Numbered from the stretch's first letter, positions 21,054 to 32,125 are shown. The stretch is 64,000 nucleotides of DNA from Paramacrobiotus metropolitanus (GCF_019649055.1 NW_026570342.1:186001-250000); one strand, 5' to 3'. A program made the numbers and translations. Notes: generated by a model from the sequence alone, not told the origin.

Positions 21054-24000
21054 AATTTATAATGCGGCACCTAAAAATTATGCGGAATTTGAGAAGAAGT
21101 TACAGGAATGCGAAAAGTTATGGAAGCGCATGAATAAAGATAAGAAGACACCTGAATCAACTCAGAGAAATGCTCCTGCGGAGCCCAGAAGTGCCGGCAA
21201 TAATAATAATAATAATTCGAATTATGAAAATCGAGGCGGCCGCGGTGGCTCGTCGCAGAGAGGAAATTATTATTCGAACCGGGGAGGCCGCGGAAATTAT
21301 GGCAACAATCGCGGAGGATATTCACGTTCGTACACGGAGACAGTGATTCCTCAGCCGCAGAATTCGGTGGCTCCTGTGCAGCCTGTCCTGAATGTCCCCC
21401 AGCCGCAGTTTGTCCCTGTCCCGGTGTTCCAACAGCCACAATATGTTGAGCAACAACACCCGGTGCAATTTGCGCAGACTTTCCCTCAACCAATTCCTAT
21501 GCAGGCTCCTATGCCTGTCCCAGTTCAAATGATGAATCCAATGATGCCGGTTATGCAGCCGCAATTCCAACAACCGGTGCAGAATTTCGACCCGCAGTAC
21601 CAACAGGATGGCCCTGCGAATAATAACAATTATAATAGCGGTAATAATCGTGGAAATTACCGAAATAATAATAATTACCGCGGACGAGGTGGCTATAACA
21701 ACAATAATAATCGACAGCAAAATAACCAGAATTACCGGCAAAATCAGCAGGCCGGTAGTCAGCCTCCGTTTGATGAACGAAATATCCTGAAGGATAAATG
21801 GCGAACAAATCGCGGAGTCGAAATTTGCTTCCGCTGTCATGGTCTTCATCCTGCAGCTGGTTGTACGAATCAATTTGTACTTCCCCGCCAGTATGAGCCA
21901 TCCGCAGAATTATTGGCACGCTACAATAACCCGCAGCAGCAGATTAACATGATGGAGTTGGACTTACCGGCTGGTTTGTCTTCGCCGACGCCCCAGTGTA
22001 ACAAAATGGAAGTCCAGGACTTTTCGCAGTACCCTCTAGCGGATCACGTGTGCCTGTTGCCGACGCTGGATGCCCAGGCTTGGTATTCTGTAATTGACAT
22101 AAACTATCAGAAAGTGAAAACCATGCTAGATACTGGGTCTAGCATTTCAGTCATGTCTCTCAAAATGGCTAAAGATTTAAAATTAAATATTCACCGCTGT
22201 CCTGATCACATTAAAGGCAGGGTTGTACATACAGCTTACCAAGGGAGACAGCTGATTGAGCCGTTGTCGGTAGTGGTCACAATCCACGAATTCGGGATGG
22301 CTTTTGAGCACGCAATGCTTGTGAGTTCCACTTTCGATAGGGACCACGTTGTTTTAGGTTTAGACTTTTTAGCTACAAAGCCTTTTATACTAGATATGAA
22401 CACGATGACTTGGCGTCTCTCGCGTAGGCAGCCTAATGCACCGGCATTCTTACGTCGCGAAACTCACTTGATGTCGGACGTCATTAGGTCACACGATTTT
22501 GATCCGTTAATTCCTGTGGGAGTTAAGCCGTCCCCGTCAATCCCTGCGTTGATGTTGACAGAGCGCATTGGCGTCGCTAAAGAAGCAAAATTCGTGCCTT
22601 ATGTGTCGGCACATTTAATTTTGGCAAAAGCTGACCCAGAAATTTGTATCTTACACTTACAAAAGGCTAAGCAGGAGTGGCCGCGCCCAGTCGCGTCGCC
22701 ACCAGTGACAAAAGCGGCTGATGCCCCGGTGAAAACGGAAGTTAAAGAAACTACACCAGTCCAGGTAGCCCCGCTTAAAAAGGGATCCGATCAGCGTGAT
22801 GAAGAGTTTGTGCGTAGTGTAGTACAGGAGATGATTCGCCAATACCTCCCTAGAGCAGCTTCCGTCGCTGATGAACCAGTTCGTTCTGCTATTAAGCAAG
22901 AGATTAAGGTAGAGAAAAACCCAGAACCGAATCAAGTTCGTGGGGGAGGCGGTGAAACAATTGTAAATAGTATGCAGTCAAGTTCGTGGGGGAGAGAACA
23001 GGCGTCTTCCCAGCCGCCAATTAAAAAGGAAAAAGTTGTTCAGCCGTCACCGGCAAGCAGTCCGAGTACCTCGTCTCCGACATCGATTAGTCCTGTGCCT
23101 AACTCTGGCTCCAGTCAAGTTCGTGGGGGTGACGATCCCTTGCAACTTCCCATTCAGATTTCCTCGGTGGACGCAGTGCTGAAGCAGCATCCTGCGGCGA
23201 AGTATCTTTATATGGGCGTTTTAGAGAAATCAGCGAAGGTTGTTGAATGTCTTAGCATGGATAACAAATTGCTTAATGTTATACCGGTTGAGCGCGACCG
23301 CAGAGACGTCGATGAAATCCACGACTATCCGTCTTATATGGCACGCAATCCAGAATTGAAGAAATGGATGACACCGATGGACAGGCCACAGGATAAACAG
23401 CTGTTTCCTTCAGAAAAAAGATTCCGTGATCCGCAGTTCTGGCGCGAAACTCAACAGCAGTGTGTTGATAGCCGGATGTGGTACAAAATGTACAAGAAAC
23501 CGTCGCACGCTAATACGAATTTTACCAAATACGAAATCAACAGATTTGTGATTTGTGAAGGGATATTGTGCAGAGTACCTGATCATTCTGGTGCATGTCC
23601 GAGAATTTACGTACCGCACCAATGGCGACAGAAATTAATTGCCTGCTTCCACGAAATTCTTATTCATCGGCAAGCGTACGGCCGGCATGAAAAGCTATAT
23701 CCGTACTTGGTGAAATTATTTTACTGGCCGGACTGTATAATAGAAATTGAACGGTACGAGAAGAACTGCGACGTGTGTCGAAACTCGATTAATGATCGCC
23801 GGCATTTTGAAACCTTGAAACGCACGGAGCAATTAAACGCACAGAAAGCTACAGGAAAACGTAAAGTTACCTTCTCCGTGGATAACCCGGCGCCAGCAGG
23901 AGAATTTGAAAATGGTAGCTTCGTTCCTGCTGATGGAATGAAACCCATTAATATCGGCCCATGTCCAGTCTCCTACGAAGATAAACAAGCGGAGAAGCAA

Positions 24001-25335
24001 AGGGAAATAAATTCTCAAATGATTAGCAACTCACCGCCGCCGAAGCCGTCTGAGTTCGTTTCGGAGGATGTCAGATCTACCTACGATGTTGCGACAAAAA
24101 TTAATATTAATGAACAGTGGGAAATCTGGAATGACATTCAGAGACAGAAGGCATTGACTGAATCTGCAGCTGTTAGTCCAGCACGACCCACCGTGGGAAA
24201 TTACGAACCATCACCGGAAGGTTCGGGAAGGAATTCCCCTAGGCGTAAAAAGTCCAGTTACAGCCGTAGAATTCGGCGGGAATACGCCGAGCGTGAGGCC
24301 GCAAGCCAGATGTCCGCCGAGACAGTGCAGCCGGCACCGGTGTTGCAACAACCGACGGCTAAAAATTTGCCCAAACGGTCTCAGGACGTCCGGGAATCCA
24401 CTGACATCCCGGCATGCGTCTATTCGAAGGATGCCATCGAGCTCGCGTACAGGGACGCCCATCTGAAACAGGCACAAGCACAGGTTGAGGTTAATTCGGT
24501 AGAACATGATATTTACCGCTTCGAGCCAGAACCCGGTCCGATTGATTGCTTCAAGATGGAGCTTTTCCCAGCCTCGCCGGTTATAATTCAGCCCCATTCA
24601 CAGGGAATTATTCGTGCAACGACGTCGATGTCTGACGAACAGTTCATGGAATTTCAGGACGAATACCTGTACACCCAGCCGTTTCTCTACGAAGGAAAAA
24701 TACCAGAGTCAAATAAAAACGCCGTATTACTCGATGGCGTCTTAACGCTAAATGAGTATGGTAATTGCCGAGTCTGCGTTCTTAACGTTTCTGACAAACC
24801 GCTCGTTTTGAATGAAGAAACCAACCTTGGCGAAGTCGCGCTTGTGGACGCAGTGTACCAAATGGACTCTCCGGAGTTCCAGGAGAATTGTCAAGAGGCA
24901 ATTGGTGGCATCTCCAGTGTGGAAGAAGGTGTCTCGACACCGGAGAAAATAAATGAATGCGTGGCTATGCAGCTGCCGCCACCCGCCGTTAGTGTCGTTG
25001 ATCCTGAAACAGAGGAAACTTTCACAAAAATTAAAGTGGGAGACATTTGCCCTAGCAAGGAGGAACTGAAAGCTATATTTTACCAGGCGAAATCAGTCCT
25101 ACCGACTAAAGCGCGTCCTGTGGGATGCTGTACCATTTATGAGCACTCCGTGGACACAGGTACGAGTTTGCCGGTCAGAACCCCTCCGTATCGGACATCG
25201 TTTGAAGACCGCAAATGGCTCCAGGCTAAAACCCAAGAAATGATTAAAGACGGTATCATTGAGCCAACAAATTCGGCGTGGGGCAGTCCCATCTGCATAG
25301 TGAAGAAGAAGGAAAATCAACCGTGGTTGGCTTAA
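20998..25335 (+). CDS. Gag tail, zinc knuckle, aspartic protease, integrase-type zinc module, start of RT
   Basis: A long open frame overlaps the Gag frame by 56 bp. In order: rest of the capsid domain; RGG/Asn-rich and Pro/Gln-rich nucleic-acid-binding stretch (residues 60-270); zinc knuckle CFRCHGLHPAAGC at about 277-289, a CX2CX3HX4C variant; aspartic protease with DTGSS near 378; a long Ser/Pro linker; an H2C2 zinc module near 880-930 with two His and CDVC; another linker; and the first part of a reverse transcriptase (SAWGSPICIVKKKEN near 1430). An H2C2 module in front of the RT is not the usual Ty3 order. The frame then runs into a stop because RT sequence has been lost. The ATG at 20998 may not be used; entry by +1 frameshift is possible. 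Confidence 0.8.
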   Translation: MKSRWKHSLMAHRPAWFREIYNAAPKNYAEFEKKLQECEKLWKRMNKDKKTPESTQRNAPAEPRSAGNNNNNNSNYENRGGRGGSSQRGNYYSNRGGRGNYGNNRGGYSRSYTETVIPQPQNSVAPVQPVLNVPQPQFVPVPVFQQPQYVEQQHPVQFAQTFPQPIPMQAPMPVPVQMMNPMMPVMQPQFQQPVQNFDPQYQQDGPANNNNYNSGNNRGNYRNNNNYRGRGGYNNNNNRQQNNQNYRQNQQAGSQPPFDERNILKDKWRTNRGVEICFRCHGLHPAAGCTNQFVLPRQYEPSAELLARYNNPQQQINMMELDLPAGLSSPTPQCNKMEVQDFSQYPLADHVCLLPTLDAQAWYSVIDINYQKVKTMLDTGSSISVMSLKMAKDLKLNIHRCPDHIKGRVVHTAYQGRQLIEPLSVVVTIHEFGMAFEHAMLVSSTFDRDHVVLGLDFLATKPFILDMNTMTWRLSRRQPNAPAFLRRETHLMSDVIRSHDFDPLIPVGVKPSPSIPALMLTERIGVAKEAKFVPYVSAHLILAKADPEICILHLQKAKQEWPRPVASPPVTKAADAPVKTEVKETTPVQVAPLKKGSDQRDEEFVRSVVQEMIRQYLPRAASVADEPVRSAIKQEIKVEKNPEPNQVRGGGGETIVNSMQSSSWGREQASSQPPIKKEKVVQPSPASSPSTSSPTSISPVPNSGSSQVRGGDDPLQLPIQISSVDAVLKQHPAAKYLYMGVLEKSAKVVECLSMDNKLLNVIPVERDRRDVDEIHDYPSYMARNPELKKWMTPMDRPQDKQLFPSEKRFRDPQFWRETQQQCVDSRMWYKMYKKPSHANTNFTKYEINRFVICEGILCRVPDHSGACPRIYVPHQWRQKLIACFHEILIHRQAYGRHEKLYPYLVKLFYWPDCIIEIERYEKNCDVCRNSINDRRHFETLKRTEQLNAQKATGKRKVTFSVDNPAPAGEFENGSFVPADGMKPINIGPCPVSYEDKQAEKQREINSQMISNSPPPKPSEFVSEDVRSTYDVATKININEQWEIWNDIQRQKALTESAAVSPARPTVGNYEPSPEGSGRNSPRRKKSSYSRRIRREYAEREAASQMSAETVQPAPVLQQPTAKNLPKRSQDVRESTDIPACVYSKDAIELAYRDAHLKQAQAQVEVNSVEHDIYRFEPEPGPIDCFKMELFPASPVIIQPHSQGIIRATTSMSDEQFMEFQDEYLYTQPFLYEGKIPESNKNAVLLDGVLTLNEYGNCRVCVLNVSDKPLVLNEETNLGEVALVDAVYQMDSPEFQENCQEAIGGISSVEEGVSTPEKINECVAMQLPPPAVSVVDPETEETFTKIKVGDICPSKEELKAIFYQAKSVLPTKARPVGCCTIYEHSVDTGTSLPVRTPPYRTSFEDRKWLQAKTQEMIKDGIIEPTNSAWGSPICIVKKKENQPWLA

Positions 25336-26145
25336 CGAAGAGTTCCCGTTTCAATACATAAAGTCTTACCTTTTGGAATGAAGGACGCGCCTTCGGCTTT
25401 CCAGCGCGCCATGGATTTGACGCTTGCGAACATGAAGTGGAGGAACGTGTTGGTTTTATTGATGACATTATTGTCTTCAGTAAAAACCTGGCAGATCATA
25501 TGCGTGATTTACAGGAGCTCTTTTTGGCTCCAGGAATGGACCATTAATCCTGAAAAGACAGAATTATTTGTTAATTCGATTACCTTTTTTGGGTCATACG
25601 GTCGACCAGTTCGGTATAAGTACGGATCCAGAGAAGATCCAGGCGGTTAAGGAATTTGGCCTATAAGACAAAAAAAAAGACATATTACGGTTCCTAGGTA
25701 TGGTAGGATATTATCGTCAATTTATTAAGAACTTCAAGAAATCGCTGAGCCGCTTCAAAAACTAATTCCTAAAAGAGTTACCTTTGAATGGGGAACGGAT
25801 CAGTGCAGGTCTGTGGAACAATTGAAGGAGGCCTTGGTGACGGCGCCGGTCCTGGCCCGTTATGACCCGGAGGCTTTGTCGCGTGTTATTGTCGATGCAA
25901 GTACTATTGCTGTGGGTGCAGTCCTTATGCAATGTCCCAAGGATAAACCGACGGATGTGCCGACAAATTGGCGTCCTATCGCGTATCTAAGCCGCAAGTT
26001 GACTGAAACGCAGAAAAGGCTCTACTTCCCTACTGAGCTTGAGGCCTATGCAGTTATTTGTGCTCTTAAAAAATGGAAGCATTATTTGTCGGACTACCAG
26101 TTTGAAGTCCAGACCGATCACCAGGCACTGGTCTTTCCTAAATAA
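25336..26145 (+). pseudogene. Broken reverse transcriptase and RNase H
   Basis: RT motifs resume after a gap. LPFGMKDAPSAFQRAMD appears about 60 bp after the break, so roughly 55 residues that include the first catalytic aspartate are deleted. FIDDIIVFSK, the Y/F-X-DD box, is in another frame. Further single-base shifts and stops follow. The RNase H part (25813-26145) is open and reads well, with ARYDPEALSRVIVDASTIAV, LEAYAVICALKKWKHYL and TDHQALVF holding the expected acidic residues. The copy cannot make an active RT by itself. Confidence 0.8.
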
Positions 26146-27250
26146 TATGCGTGATGCCGCTGGCCGCCTGGGCGCTGGGCGTTGTATATCCAGCAATTTA
26201 ATACTAAGCCTGTTCACATACCTGGCAAAGAGAACGTTATTGCTGACGCCTTGAGTAGAAACCAGGAGAGCAACCGGAACCCGACTCTGACGACTCAGAC
26301 ATCGAGTTTGACTATCCGGCAAACACCCTTTCGCCGGTGATGCCGCGATGATCGAGTGTTGTTTCGCGATCCTGGAAAGAGATTATGTGGATATCCGCTT
26401 TGAGATGATGTCGGCCAGTTAAAGCCATTCCAGAGGAAGACATGAAAGCCTTTGATGAGGATAAGGTGCAGAAGTTAATTACTGACGATAAGGCTTCATA
26501 CTGGGCTGAAGAGCAGTCTCGCGATGCGCGAATTGTCCGATGGCGGCTGCTCCTAGAAAATAAAAGGAAAAGATGTCAGAGCACGAGAAATTACACCTAA
26601 ATAAATTTAGTAGTGAAACAGGGCGTTGTTTATTATAAGTTCGAATTAAACCGGAAGATCTATTGCATGTATGTACCTGTTCACTGGCGGCTTCAGTTCC
26701 TTCAGGATAACCATGATTCCCCGTTAGCAGCACACTTGGGCGTCCTGGCCACCTATAAAAGGATGTACAAGTATTTTTATTGGCCCCGTATGTTCGAGTC
26801 TGTTAAAGTTGCTGTAGCCTCCTTGCCCGGCGTGCCTTGCACAAATCCTCTTGCTACGGCACCGGCCAGGTGCTCTCATCAATCCACACGTTCCTCCTCA
26901 GTTGGTTTGGGCAATCGACGTTGCTCCGGCTCTCAACGACGGAATCTGGAGCAAAAACATAAATTAGATATGCAGTATCGATGTCAGGTAGACAAATACA
27001 TTGTTGGCTGAGGCGTCAGTTGAGTAGAAATGGCGCGCCGACATGTGGCCGTTCATAATCTCGATTATCGCACGAGCACTTCCTGCCATTCGAGTCCTTT
27101 AGGCATGCAGCTGTGACCTTGGATTTACGCTGAATATCTGGATAACCAGATGGAAGCGGTTCCATTTGTGCGTTAAATGTAGTAAAAATAACCCGCTCCG
27201 GGCGTGTGGTGAAACCTGAGTTGCTCGAGATTTATTAATCAGATTCATCG
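26146..27250 (+). pseudogene. Degraded integrase with second H2C2 module
   Basis: A frame at 26613-26830 has a normal integrase zinc module (HDSPLAAHLGVLATYKRMYK, then YFYWPRMF). Its two cysteines (CPAC) lie just after a shift into another frame. A short piece resembling the start of the catalytic core (WAIDVAPALNDG) follows. Beyond it I cannot recognise the D,D35E core, which is absent or too broken to read. The sequence before the module (SYWAEEQSRDARIVRWR) matches the position of the linker seen before the other two modules. Confidence 0.65.
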
Positions 27251-27935
27251 TCAACGACAAAAAAACGCAAAAGAGACCCGTCGGCTGATGCTAAAAGCGC
27301 AGGGCCACAAGTGATAGAGAACCGGCTATTCTGAACGTATCCCAGCCGGGAGGGCCAATCTGAACTAGTTGCCCCGGTGGCCAGTGATACTTCGCCAATT
27401 ACCTGTAACGCAATGGAGATTGGGCCGGCGCAGCCAACAAAAACTTCTGCTGCAGTTATAGAAGACAGAACTCTCCCAGTTCCGGCAGGCACGCCAATTG
27501 AGCAGTTCTGGCCACAAGGTGTAATATCCGATGACGCCCTTGATAAGCAGGAATTCTGGAGGTATCGCCAGATGGAGTGCAGTGACATGATGTTGTGGGA
27601 CGCCGTTGTTGATGGAGATTGTACTCTCGAGGAATCTGCATACGCGGCCTGGCATCTCCTCTAGTTCTGAAAGTAAAGGCATTATCTGCCATTACGGCGA
27701 AAGAGAGGATATCAGAAGAGAATCCCTAAAATTCTGATACCGTTTCAATGGCGTAAAATATTAGCTGAATCAGTACACCGTCGGTTGCTTCACAAGTATG
27801 GCAGTACCATTTCGCCATATGATTACTTATATAAAACCTTCGGTTTTTCTGGCCTGAAATGAAGTCTGATTTAGCGAAATTTTGCCGAATTTGTACCTTA
27901 TGTAATCTGGATTAAAAGGCCAAGCGGCCGTGCAG
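27251..27935 (+). pseudogene. Third H2C2-type zinc module, partly broken
   Basis: The frame at 27365-27664 encodes an acidic stretch that includes QEFWRYRQMECSDMMLWDAV, similar in layout to FWRETQQQCVDSRMWYKM before the first module. After a stop, other frames carry VHRRLLHKYG, FFWPEMKSDLAKFCRIC and TLC, which is the H2C2 pattern again. The same linker-plus-module order therefore occurs three times in the element. Confidence 0.5.
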
Positions 27936-28265
27936 ATTTGTACATTTATTTTATTTTTATTTTTATTTTATTTTTGAACTCTAAGGATTGAAATTTTTAC
28001 TCTCTGCTGCATTAAATTGCCTGGAAAATTCCCAAACTGTTTGTACGTACAGATTGAGTGTGCGCGCAGTCGCCATTGGACACTCCGCGGTGACGTAGTT
28101 GCGTTCGTTGCCCTTTCTGCACATCAGCTGCATAGGAAAGCCGCTTTTAGCTGACCGCGAATGAGATTTTTACCTGCAAGATCAGCGTCATTTATTAACT
28201 CGCCTTCAGTCTTGTGCGAATTTGCTCCTTTTCTACACTGATTTTACGCCTAACAATTTCTGATA
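27936..28265. other. Spacer between pol and accessory region
   Basis: No gene. It holds a TTTTATTTTTATTT run (27945-27978) and then moderate-complexity sequence that could be the 5' end of the first accessory transcript. Confidence 0.4.
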
Positions 28266-29116
28266 ATGTATCGCCCGAAAGTGCCAGCACACCATTCCTT
28301 CATGCATGAGGATACCACGAGCTCCTCGGAAGATTCGGTGCAGGTTTTGGCAGATGTCTCGGCCGAAGTCCCAGCCGCCAATGTATCCCCGATCCTCATG
28401 TTGGATGGCCTGAACCAACATTTGAATGGTCCCATCGCATGGTGGATTGTGGCCTTCGTCCGTCTCCGCACGACTATGCTCGTGGAGGAAAGAGTTATAT
28501 CCCCCCGTCTGGTTTGATTAATTGTCCCTACAATCCGGACAGAGATTATGTGGAGCTGCATCCTGAGACTCGATTGCGTTTTCGCGGCAAGATTTACCAT
28601 AATGGCTCGGAAATGACTGTGGATAAATATAACCGTTTTGTCCACACTCTGGATCTGTCAAAGGATGCACATTATGCATTGCTGCGTTACCTGCGAGTGG
28701 ACTTCCGCCAAGGATGGCTCGTTGGGCAAATCGTCTGCGAACTTCGTCGGAACTTCGGCATTAATGTCGTGCGTAACCCCATTGAGTTCCTCACTGCACT
28801 GGATTATGTCCCGGGGGAAACGGGAGACCATGGTGCCGTTGTTACGCTCGTGGACGCGTATAACCAGCATATTGAGGAATTGGTTTCCAATATTGACGAG
28901 GATCACCGTTTGGAAGCAGAGCAGCGTTATTTCGATCGTCTGAATGCAGCGGACCCGCGCTCGTCATCCCAACAACAGCAGCAATTGCAACAAAGTCGTT
29001 GGCTGTTGCATGAAGGACAGGAGAAGCGTGGCCCGGGTAAGCTGGATGCTTCGATCGCCAAACGCCATCGCCCACGCCGTGATGACGATGATGATAATAT
29101 GGGCGCTGCTGTGTAA
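28266..29116 (+). CDS. Accessory gene 1: acidic/Gln-rich protein, one apparent frameshift
   Basis: The ATG at 28266 opens a Ser/Glu-rich N-terminus. At a run of four C (28387-28390) the sensible frame moves as if one C were missing. From there the frame is open to TAA at 29116. The main part has a compact domain (GGKSYIPPSGLINCPYNP, then DFRQGWLVGQIVCELRRNFG), then a helical stretch, a poly-Gln run and a basic, Asp-rich tail with a nuclear-localisation look (KRHRPRRDDDDD). I know no family. The GG-Y-[IV]-P start and an ELRR helix faintly resemble accessory gene 5, so they may be distant paralogs. A polyadenylation signal AATAAA lies at 29360. Confidence 0.6.
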
Positions 29117-29731
29117 CTCTGTTCTGTAAAAACAATATCCGAGTTGGTTCTTCGGCTGTTTTGTCCTCCCAGTTATTATTCTTGCAATAGCTGCGCACTA
29201 TTTTATACAGACAGAATCGTCCTTTTCAGTTATAAACTGCTTTACAGCATTCTTTATTTTTAGTTTTATAGCTGGTTTTATGGCATAGCCCGCTCCGCTG
29301 TAAATTGAACTGTTTTGTAGCTTACCTTTAGACTCGGGGATTCGGATTTGTCGTTTTTAAATAAATCCGAGTAGACGTGTGTCTTGTTAGAAACCGCAAT
29401 TCTGTGAAAATTCAAACCCAAGATAGAACTTTCAGAAAATTCCGTTATAGAAACGCTAATCTGGATGAGAAATCAAAGTTCTTCACGTTGTAACACGCAC
29501 GAAATTAGTACCATGGCAACCGCCCGTGTGTTGTTAAATGTTAGGGCAGTGCCAGTCACATAGTGCACAGTTGTTTCCATCTGCACAGCTGCGGTGTGTC
29601 AGCACCTTTTTTTTTCTCTTGCTCAGACTCGTTAGCTTGTTTCAACTTGCGCTTTTTCAGATTTCTAAATTTAGATCGCGGTTTATCCGTCTAAATTCTT
29701 AAACTTCTAATCCCTTAACCCCCAGTCTGAA
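29117..29731. other. Spacer between accessory genes 1 and 2
   Basis: No gene. It contains AATAAA at 29360-29365 and a long pyrimidine tract (TTTTTTTTCTCTTGCTC) near 29608, which would suit a 5' leader or splice acceptor. Confidence 0.4.
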
Positions 29732-30531
29732 ATGGACTTAATGAACGGCACCTTCGGTTATAAGAACTCTTTTGGCCGTATTGTTTCTGACGGGTTCGCG
29801 GAAAAATTGCGCCGTAAGTACCTTTTTGTAAGTATCAATTCCTATTGGGTTGTGTTGTATTGCTTCGATGTTCAGAGGATTGCTTTTTGTCTTTCTCCAA
29901 AAGCTGATCATGTTTCGCTGTTCTGATAGTTGAAGAACCTGAAAATTATGAGAAGCTCGTCGATATCGAAGAGCGTATCATCCGGGCAGACGCAACTGAA
30001 TTATATTATGTCGAAGTTGGGATCTGGCCAGGTCCTGACACGCTGATCTGCCGTGCAGCCGCGGACCGTATTCGGGCGGGCTTGGATTTACCGCCGCTCC
30101 CTCCAAGACCGGAATCTCCGCGCACTCGCCGTCTTCGCCGCCAAGCTGAAGAGGCTGAAGAGAAAAAGCGCATGGAAGAAGAACTCTGCTGTGTCGACTG
30201 TGAGAATTTTGGCCCTGGTACCTGTGGCCGCATTCGTTGGTCTGAGCCTGAAGTTCAACAGCCGGCTGAACCAGCGGCTGAAATTGATGAACCTGTCCCG
30301 AACATTTGGGGATCTGGCGAATTGGAGGATTGGAAGGAGCCTGCCTCCGATCTTGCAGACTGGTGGGCAGAGAACAAGCTGGACATTCCGGATCCAGTCA
30401 AAATGTTGCCTGTGGACATGTTATGGCAGGACGAAGACTTCGGCATCATCCAGAAACCGAAGAAGGAACGCAAGCGCATTTTTGGGCAGCGTCATCCTCT
30501 GCGTGGAATTCGATTCCCTTTTTGGAAGTGA
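29732..30531 (+). CDS. Accessory gene 2: acidic Pro/Trp-rich protein, spliced
   Basis: Exons 29732-29813 and 29930-30531 join by a 116-bp intron with donor GTAAGT and acceptor GATAG at phase 1, giving 227 codons without a stop. The exon 1 ATG opens a short glycine/aromatic segment. Exon 2 holds LYYVEVGIWPGPDTLICRAA, a proline run (PPLPPRP), a charged coil and a small cysteine cluster (CCVDCENFGPGTCG) that may bind metal. The C-terminus is Trp/Asp-rich, then basic. There is no signal peptide or membrane segment, so the product is probably intracellular. No family recognised. Confidence 0.7.
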
Positions 30532-31167
30532 GGACTTTTGTCGATCGGCCGTTTGTGTGTTTAAATTACAGCTCGATGATTTAAAGTATGGGCCATTTGT
30601 TTAAATCTCTGCTGTTCTGTGCCTCTTCCGCGTTTTTAATGCTGACTCAGTGTGGCATGCTTTTTGGTGTATAATTTTTCAGCTGCCGCGTTGTGAATGG
30701 GTAAATGAACGCTGTTCTGCTCTTTTAATAGTTGTGATAGCAGCCCTAATCGTTAAAGGCTCTCGTTGACGTGAAATCGTAATAATACGACGGCCTTATG
30801 GTCATAATTTTGCTGATGATGTCGTATAATTTTTCTGGTGTTAAAGAGTGTCAAATATTCAGTTTCGGAATTAAAAAGTGTGAAGTTCGGATATCTATCG
30901 CTACATGCAGCATACGCATTAATTCCGGTGTAATGAGCTGACGGCGGACCTACCGCCGGGTGGCACTCTCATTTAATCGACTTCGCTGGTTACGAAGTAT
31001 GCGGTCGCCAGTATGGGCGGCTGTCAAACTCCTATCCTGAATGTATCCCATTATGAATTTTTATTTTAATTTAATCATTTACAATTACCGTGATTTTATT
31101 CCGCTGATTCCGCTGCCTTAAGTTTATTTGTGCAATCTGTGATACTGTGGTTATTTGTCAAATCACG
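30532..31167. other. Spacer between accessory genes 2 and 3
   Basis: No gene or strong repeat seen. Confidence 0.4.
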
Positions 31168-31350
31168 ATGACTCCTCCAGCTTCGGAGAAGAAGAAAGCG
31201 GCCAAGCAGGCGCTGGAGAATCGTGTTACGGCATGGACGGAGACTGTGGCGCAGAAGATGGCCGACCGTACTGAAGCTCAGCAACGTTTTGAGCGTGGCA
31301 GAATTGCCGTCAAGGAGGCTGTATCCAAGCTCCCTCCTAAGATTTCTTGA
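31168..31350 (+). CDS. Accessory gene 3: small basic coiled-coil protein
   Basis: A 60-residue frame starting ATGACTCCTCC. It is almost entirely helical and charged (ASEKKKAAKQALENRV, then MADRTEAQQRFERGRIAVKE). No family recognised. It could be one exon of a larger gene, since its neighbours are spliced, but I see no strong donor. It lies 550 bp upstream of the tRNA-like array on the same strand. Its small size keeps confidence moderate. Confidence 0.45.
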   Translation: MTPPASEKKKAAKQALENRVTAWTETVAQKMADRTEAQQRFERGRIAVKEAVSKLPPKIS

Positions 31351-31894
31351 TGTGGCATTATCTGGCGGACTTTTCGATGTGGATTTCGCCACTATTGTTA
31401 GAATGTTCGGTATTTTGTACGGAATGCCTGAAACATCGCTTCACGTCTATGATCTCCTTGCCTTCATTCTTTTATGTGTACGCTCATGCCTCTTTGGAGA
31501 TCTCATATTGTAGATTTGGCGCAGCGTTTTATCTTGTATTTTTATTGTTTTGCGGTTAGTTTTCTTCGTTATTCAAGGATGCGTTTCGCCATAGGTGTTG
31601 TACACTGTTTAGCTGGTACATTATGGTTTTTGCGCTTCGTTCCGCAAGATACTTTTGTTGTTTCGTTACTATGCGAGTTGCGGCCTTAATAAAGTCTAGG
31701 TAGTTACCGTCCGTGCTGTCTGTTGGTAATTTTTGGACAATGTAATGCATAACCGCACGAGGATACACTTTCGTTAGGATGTTGTACGGGTTTTTATGTA
31801 GCTGGCTGCCCAGGTAGATTGCTCACTGGCACATTCACTATTGCCTGGTGTTTGTGTACGCTTTCGGTGCTGACGTTTTTCCAATATTTTACGT

Positions 31895-31968
31895 AGAGCG
31901 ACCCCGCTAGTATAGTAGAGGCTTCCGTTGCTTCGTCATTGGAGGTCGGAGGTTCCAGTCCACATAAA
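31895..31968 (+). ncRNA. tRNA-like unit 1
   Basis: A-box-like TAGTATAGTAGAGG at 31909 and B-box-like GGTTCCAGTCC at 31951, with a TTTTTT run at 31994. The stretch resembles a eukaryotic tRNA-Asp D-arm and T-arm, but I cannot fold a clean cloverleaf. Confidence 0.5.
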
Positions 31969-32125
31969 AACGCGATTTTGTAAATATCCTCATTTTTTGG
32001 TCTTTATTTCATGAATCGTTACATTCTTATTCGTGGGATTTAAAATAAGGAATATTGGGTGAATCGCTGTTGAGAGGTGTTAAAATGAACACTGCAAGCG
32101 GTGTTTTAACATTATTTTGTCGATG

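Noticed and set aside
21071-21919. Long minus-strand frames opposite the Gag tail, rich in I, Y and V
   Set aside because: They are antisense shadows of the Asn/Gly-rich repeats in the pol ORF.
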